From assembly GCA_030673845.1 (NCBI GenBank), contig JAUTCQ010000024.1:1-64000 (forward strand): a stretch of 64,000 nt of DNA. Reading direction: 5' to 3'. The translations under genes were made by a program, and so were the position numbers. The notes beneath the pieces are model-generated. The model worked only from the letters and a program-made list of their open reading frames with translations. It did not search any database and was not told the origin of the DNA. The stretch comes from Verrucomicrobiota bacterium JB022 (lineage in GTDB: Bacteria; Verrucomicrobiota; Verrucomicrobiia; Opitutales; Oceanipulchritudinaceae). This document shows positions 61,653-64,000 of this stretch, piece by piece; position 1 is the first letter of the stretch; each line of letters begins with the position of its first letter.

Positions 61653-62240
61653 ATGCACGTTTTGATCGTATACTCTCACCCGAAGCCGACTTCATTGACC
61701 GCAAGCTTAGCCAAAACGCTCGCCAGCGCAATCGAATCATCTGAGGGATCCCATACTGCAGAAATTGCGGATCTTGCCAGCGAAGGCTTCGACCCTCGTT
61801 TCACCGAGCGCGACATCACCGTGCAGCATGGTAAATCGGATCAGCTACCCGAGATCGTGGCCGAGCAACAGCGGATCGACCGGGCGGACGCTCTGGTGCT
61901 GGTCTACCCGGTCTACTGGTGGTCGTTCCCTGCCCTGCTCAAGGGCTGGATCGATCGGGTGTTCATGAACGGGTGGGCTTATGATGATCGCACCGAACCG
62001 GGAAAGGTCAGGAAGCTACTCAGCCGCCTGCCTGTCCATACCATCGCGCTGGCCGGGGCCGACGAACGCACCTACGCCCGCCACGGCTATTTCGGCGCGA
62101 TGAAGCTGCAGATCAACCAAGGCATCTTCGACTACTGTGGGGCTACCGTCCGGACCTCGGAACTGGTTTTCGAGTTCGATCCGGAAGGCGCGCTGCAGAC
62201 AGCGAAGGATCTGGCCTCGCGGATCTGCGGAAAGCAGTGA
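61653..62240 (+). CDS. NAD(P)H quinone oxidoreductase, flavodoxin-like fold
   Basis: A 195-residue flavoprotein of the NQO1/KefF/MdaB group. It has the N-terminal flavin-binding VLIVYSHPKPTSLTASLAK, the central VLVYPVYWWSFPALLKGWIDRVF motif and the later ALAGADERTYARHGYF. It should reduce quinones by two electrons with FAD or FMN, detoxifying them or signalling to a transporter. It is transcribed away from the TetR gene with the palindromic operator between them. Confidence 0.9.
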   Translation: MHVLIVYSHPKPTSLTASLAKTLASAIESSEGSHTAEIADLASEGFDPRFTERDITVQHGKSDQLPEIVAEQQRIDRADALVLVYPVYWWSFPALLKGWIDRVFMNGWAYDDRTEPGKVRKLLSRLPVHTIALAGADERTYARHGYFGAMKLQINQGIFDYCGATVRTSELVFEFDPEGALQTAKDLASRICGKQ

Positions 62241-62278
62241 GGGATTGAGAAGCGGCTACGATGGGCTAATGTCTGCCC

Positions 62279-62836
62279 ATGCCAACGATGCGAGAGTTGA
62301 TGTTGTCCGGGCAGCCCTACCGGGCCGACGACCCGGAACTGGTGGAGCTGCGTATCCGCGCCCGACGAATCGCCCAGCGCTATGCCCAGCTTGATCCGGC
62401 GGACGACGCCGGCAAGACAGCGCTGCTGAGCGACCTGTTTCAGGCCGACGCGAGCCAGATCAAGATCGAGCCTCCTTTCAGCTTCGATTACGGCTGCCAC
62501 ACACACTTTGCGGGCGAGGCGTATTTTAATTTCGGCGCTGTCGTGCTGGACGTCGCGCCAGTGCGGATCGGCCACCGCTTTCAAGCCGCGCCTGGTGTGC
62601 AGATCCTCACCGCCACCCACCCACTTGATCCAGTCGAGCGCGCCAGCGGGTGGGAGAGCGGCCAGCCGATCACGATAGGCGACGACGTGTGGCTGGGCGG
62701 TGGTGTGATCGTGCTGCCGGGGGTGACGATTGGGCATCGCGTGGTCGTCGGCGCCGGTGCGGTCGTGACCAAAGACGTGCCCGACGATGTAGTCGTGGCA
62801 GGCAATCCGGCTCGGGTCATTCGCCGGTTGCGGTAA
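62279..62836 (+). CDS. maltose/galactoside O-acetyltransferase-like protein
   Basis: A 185-residue left-handed beta-helix acetyltransferase of the LacA/Maa/NodL group. The N-terminal Maa domain (SGQPYRADDPELVELRIRARR) is followed by FSFDYGCHTHFAGEAYFNFG, the catalytic His in TATHPLDPVER, and the hexapeptide end IGDDVWLGGGVIVLPGVTIG, VVGAGAVVTKDVPDDVVVAGNPARVIR. It transfers acetyl from acetyl-CoA to a sugar hydroxyl. It lies 38 bases after the oxidoreductase and its end overlaps the convergent DJ-1/PfpI gene by 20 bases. Confidence 0.92.
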   Translation: MPTMRELMLSGQPYRADDPELVELRIRARRIAQRYAQLDPADDAGKTALLSDLFQADASQIKIEPPFSFDYGCHTHFAGEAYFNFGAVVLDVAPVRIGHRFQAAPGVQILTATHPLDPVERASGWESGQPITIGDDVWLGGGVIVLPGVTIGHRVVVGAGAVVTKDVPDDVVVAGNPARVIRRLR

Positions 62837-63545
62837 CTTTCGTGTCAACTCCCAACCTGCGGGCGATCTTTTGTGCGGTGTTCAGGCGGGCTGCCGTCAG
62901 GTCCGCACTTGCGTCGCGGGCGGCTTGGAGAATTGATGCAGGCGCACGCTCCGGGGTCCCGCAATCAAAAGGCGGCTCCGGTTCGTATTGCATCCGCAGT
63001 TGAACTTGCTGAGCGACCGCCTCGCCCCGCAGCAGTGCAGCCAGGCGGAGAGCCCCGTCGATCCCCGCCGTAACGCCTCCAGCAAAGATCCACTTGCCGT
63101 CAGTAACGACGCGGTCACGCACTGGTACGGCGCCGAAATAAGGCAACAGGTCGATTGCCGTCCAATGCGTCGTCGCGCGTTTGCCAACCAGCAACCCAGC
63201 CGCGCCGCACAAAAGCGCACCTGTACAGACGGAAAGGATGTGGCGCGCCGCCCGGGTATGGCGACGGATGAAATCCAGCGTCTCATCGTCTTCCATCAGC
63301 GCTTCCTGCCCCGGCCCACCGGGAATGAGCAGCACATCGACCTCTGGCATCGCTGCCAGCGTGGTGGTCGGGCAGATACCCAGTCCGCGATAGTCGCATA
63401 CCGGCTCCAGCGTCTTGGCGGCCAAATGGAGCGATACGTTGGGGAGAGACGCCAGGACCTCGTAGGGCCCGGTCAAGTCGATCTGGTCGAGCCTCGGGAA
63501 AAGCAATATCCCGATCTGGAGGGGTTCGAAGTCCTGCGCCGTCAT
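62817..63545 (-). CDS. DJ-1/PfpI family protein
   Basis: A 242-residue protein of the DJ-1/PfpI superfamily. The nucleophile elbow Cys107 is in SVCTGALLCGAAG, with the partner acid Glu29 in TGPYEVL and the conserved LIPGGPGQEAL. The pattern resembles isonitrile hydratase-like and GlxA-like domains, but no AraC-type DNA-binding domain follows. Function uncertain. The ATG at 63545 is preferred; the frame stays open upstream into the start of the ABC transporter. Confidence 0.88.
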   Translation of the reverse strand: MTAQDFEPLQIGILLFPRLDQIDLTGPYEVLASLPNVSLHLAAKTLEPVCDYRGLGICPTTTLAAMPEVDVLLIPGGPGQEALMEDDETLDFIRRHTRAARHILSVCTGALLCGAAGLLVGKRATTHWTAIDLLPYFGAVPVRDRVVTDGKWIFAGGVTAGIDGALRLAALLRGEAVAQQVQLRMQYEPEPPFDCGTPERAPASILQAARDASADLTAARLNTAQKIARRLGVDTKVTATGE

Positions 63546-63645
63546 GGGCTTGATCCTGCAAAGCTCTTTGCTGCGGGTCAACTGCCGCCGCGCCTCTACG
63601 CTTGCCATCGGGGCGCGGGTATTTGAGGGTGTGGGTTTGCACAGC

Positions 63646-64000
63646 ATGGATTGGCGGCGATACCTCAACTACATCCGGGAGCAGCGTGGGCGGCTCCTGA
63701 TCGCGATTCCTTCGGGCGCGCTGGCCGGTGCCTTCAGCGGTTTCGGCGTCCCGTTCTTTATCCAGAAGGTCTTTAGTCGGCTGCTGGGCGAGGAAGGCCG
63801 CGACGTGGGCCTTTGGGTCGTCGTGGGCGTGGCCGCGCTGCTGCCGCTGGCGTTCCTCGGGCGTGCGGTGTTCATGTATCTGAGCACCGTCTATTCGTCG
63901 AAGGCGGCGGAGTCGCTGCTGCGCCACTTGCGGCATGATCTCTTTGCCAAGCTGCAGACGCTGCCCCTCGCGTTCTATGAGCGCCATCAAGTCGGCGACC
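63646..64000 (+). CDS. ABC transporter transmembrane domain, MsbA-like (partial)
   Basis: The first 118 codons of a gene that continues past the right edge. It begins MDWRRYLNYIREQRGRLL, followed by two hydrophobic segments at about 18-40 and 56-80, and the type I exporter pattern LRHLRHDLFAKLQTLPLAFYERHQVGD, which is the coupling region of MsbA/LmrA-like exporters. The ATP-binding domain lies outside. Substrate cannot be assigned; lipid A flippase or drug export are both possible. Confidence 0.88.
   Translation, partial: MDWRRYLNYIREQRGRLLIAIPSGALAGAFSGFGVPFFIQKVFSRLLGEEGRDVGLWVVVGVAALLPLAFLGRAVFMYLSTVYSSKAAESLLRHLRHDLFAKLQTLPLAFYERHQVGD

Noticed and set aside
1-64000. tRNA, rRNA, CRISPR arrays and insertion sequences
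   Set aside because: No cloverleaf, rRNA stretch, regularly spaced repeats or transposase gene was recognised; intergenic gaps are all under 300 bases.

Overview
The window is a GC-rich stretch (a sampled alaS line is about 68% G+C) of a Gram-negative-type bacterial chromosome. Housekeeping content (alaS, leuB, folD, proC, aroQ, ribD, rdgB, rsuA), a DUF4254/PlsC/OleC-like operon, an ExoD-type membrane protein, a secreted FecR-domain protein and mostly Shine-Dalgarno-poor starts suggest Verrucomicrobiota, perhaps class Opitutia. That placement rests on gene content only and is low to moderate confidence.

Region 1 (1-29039) is the right-hand end of a trans-AT polyketide / nonribosomal peptide cluster. 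One leftward gene (273-25220, about 8,315 residues) reads, by domain motif: FT-CP | C-A-PCP | KS1-DH-KR-ACP | KS2-DH-KR-MT-ACP-ER | KS3-ACP | KS4-OMT-ACP | KS5-DH-KR-MT-ACP | docking helix. Its stop overlaps (ATGA) the start of the next PKS protein, which leaves the window at the left. The A-domain pocket reads as a glycine code. No AT domain is present in the line. Acyltransfer is instead supplied by an AT-ER (FabD-PfaD) fusion encoded divergently, coupled to a cytochrome P450. The line predicts a glycine-started, possibly N-formylated chain. KS4 lacks its HGTGT histidine (non-elongating KS0), and an O-methyltransferase sits immediately after a module with no ketoreductase, so an enol methyl ether is a plausible product feature.

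Region 2 (29106-37853): a DUF6653 membrane protein, a leftward DUF4254 - PlsC-like acyltransferase - OleC-like AMP ligase operon, two lower-GC glycosyltransferases (GT8, GT4), a HAD phosphatase, a secreted papain-like protease, NIF3 and AroQ.

Region 3 (37967-45908): FecR protein, RsuA-type pseudouridine synthase, an SH3/proline-rich secreted protein, FolD, a response-regulator/histidine-kinase fusion, ProC, ExoD and RdgB.

Region 4 (45989-52508): a DNA-repair pair (TIGR03915-UdgX fusion and TIGR03916 radical SAM), RibD, a metallo-beta-lactamase-fold hydrolase, a DUF433/DUF5615 toxin-antitoxin pair, and LeuB with a clear intrinsic terminator.

Region 5 (52507-64000): a signal-peptidase-like lipoprotein lacking the catalytic lysine, coupled to a 58-residue ORF; a glutaredoxin-MauE membrane fusion; a beta-lactamase/alpha-beta-hydrolase fusion; a low-GC two-gene DUF262 + HEPN cassette that looks like a transferred defence module; AlaRS; a TetR regulator with two tandem palindromes facing a quinone oxidoreductase; a sugar acetyltransferase; a DJ-1/PfpI protein; and the start of an ABC exporter. 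No rRNA, tRNA, CRISPR array or insertion sequence was seen, and no gene-free stretch exceeds 300 bases.
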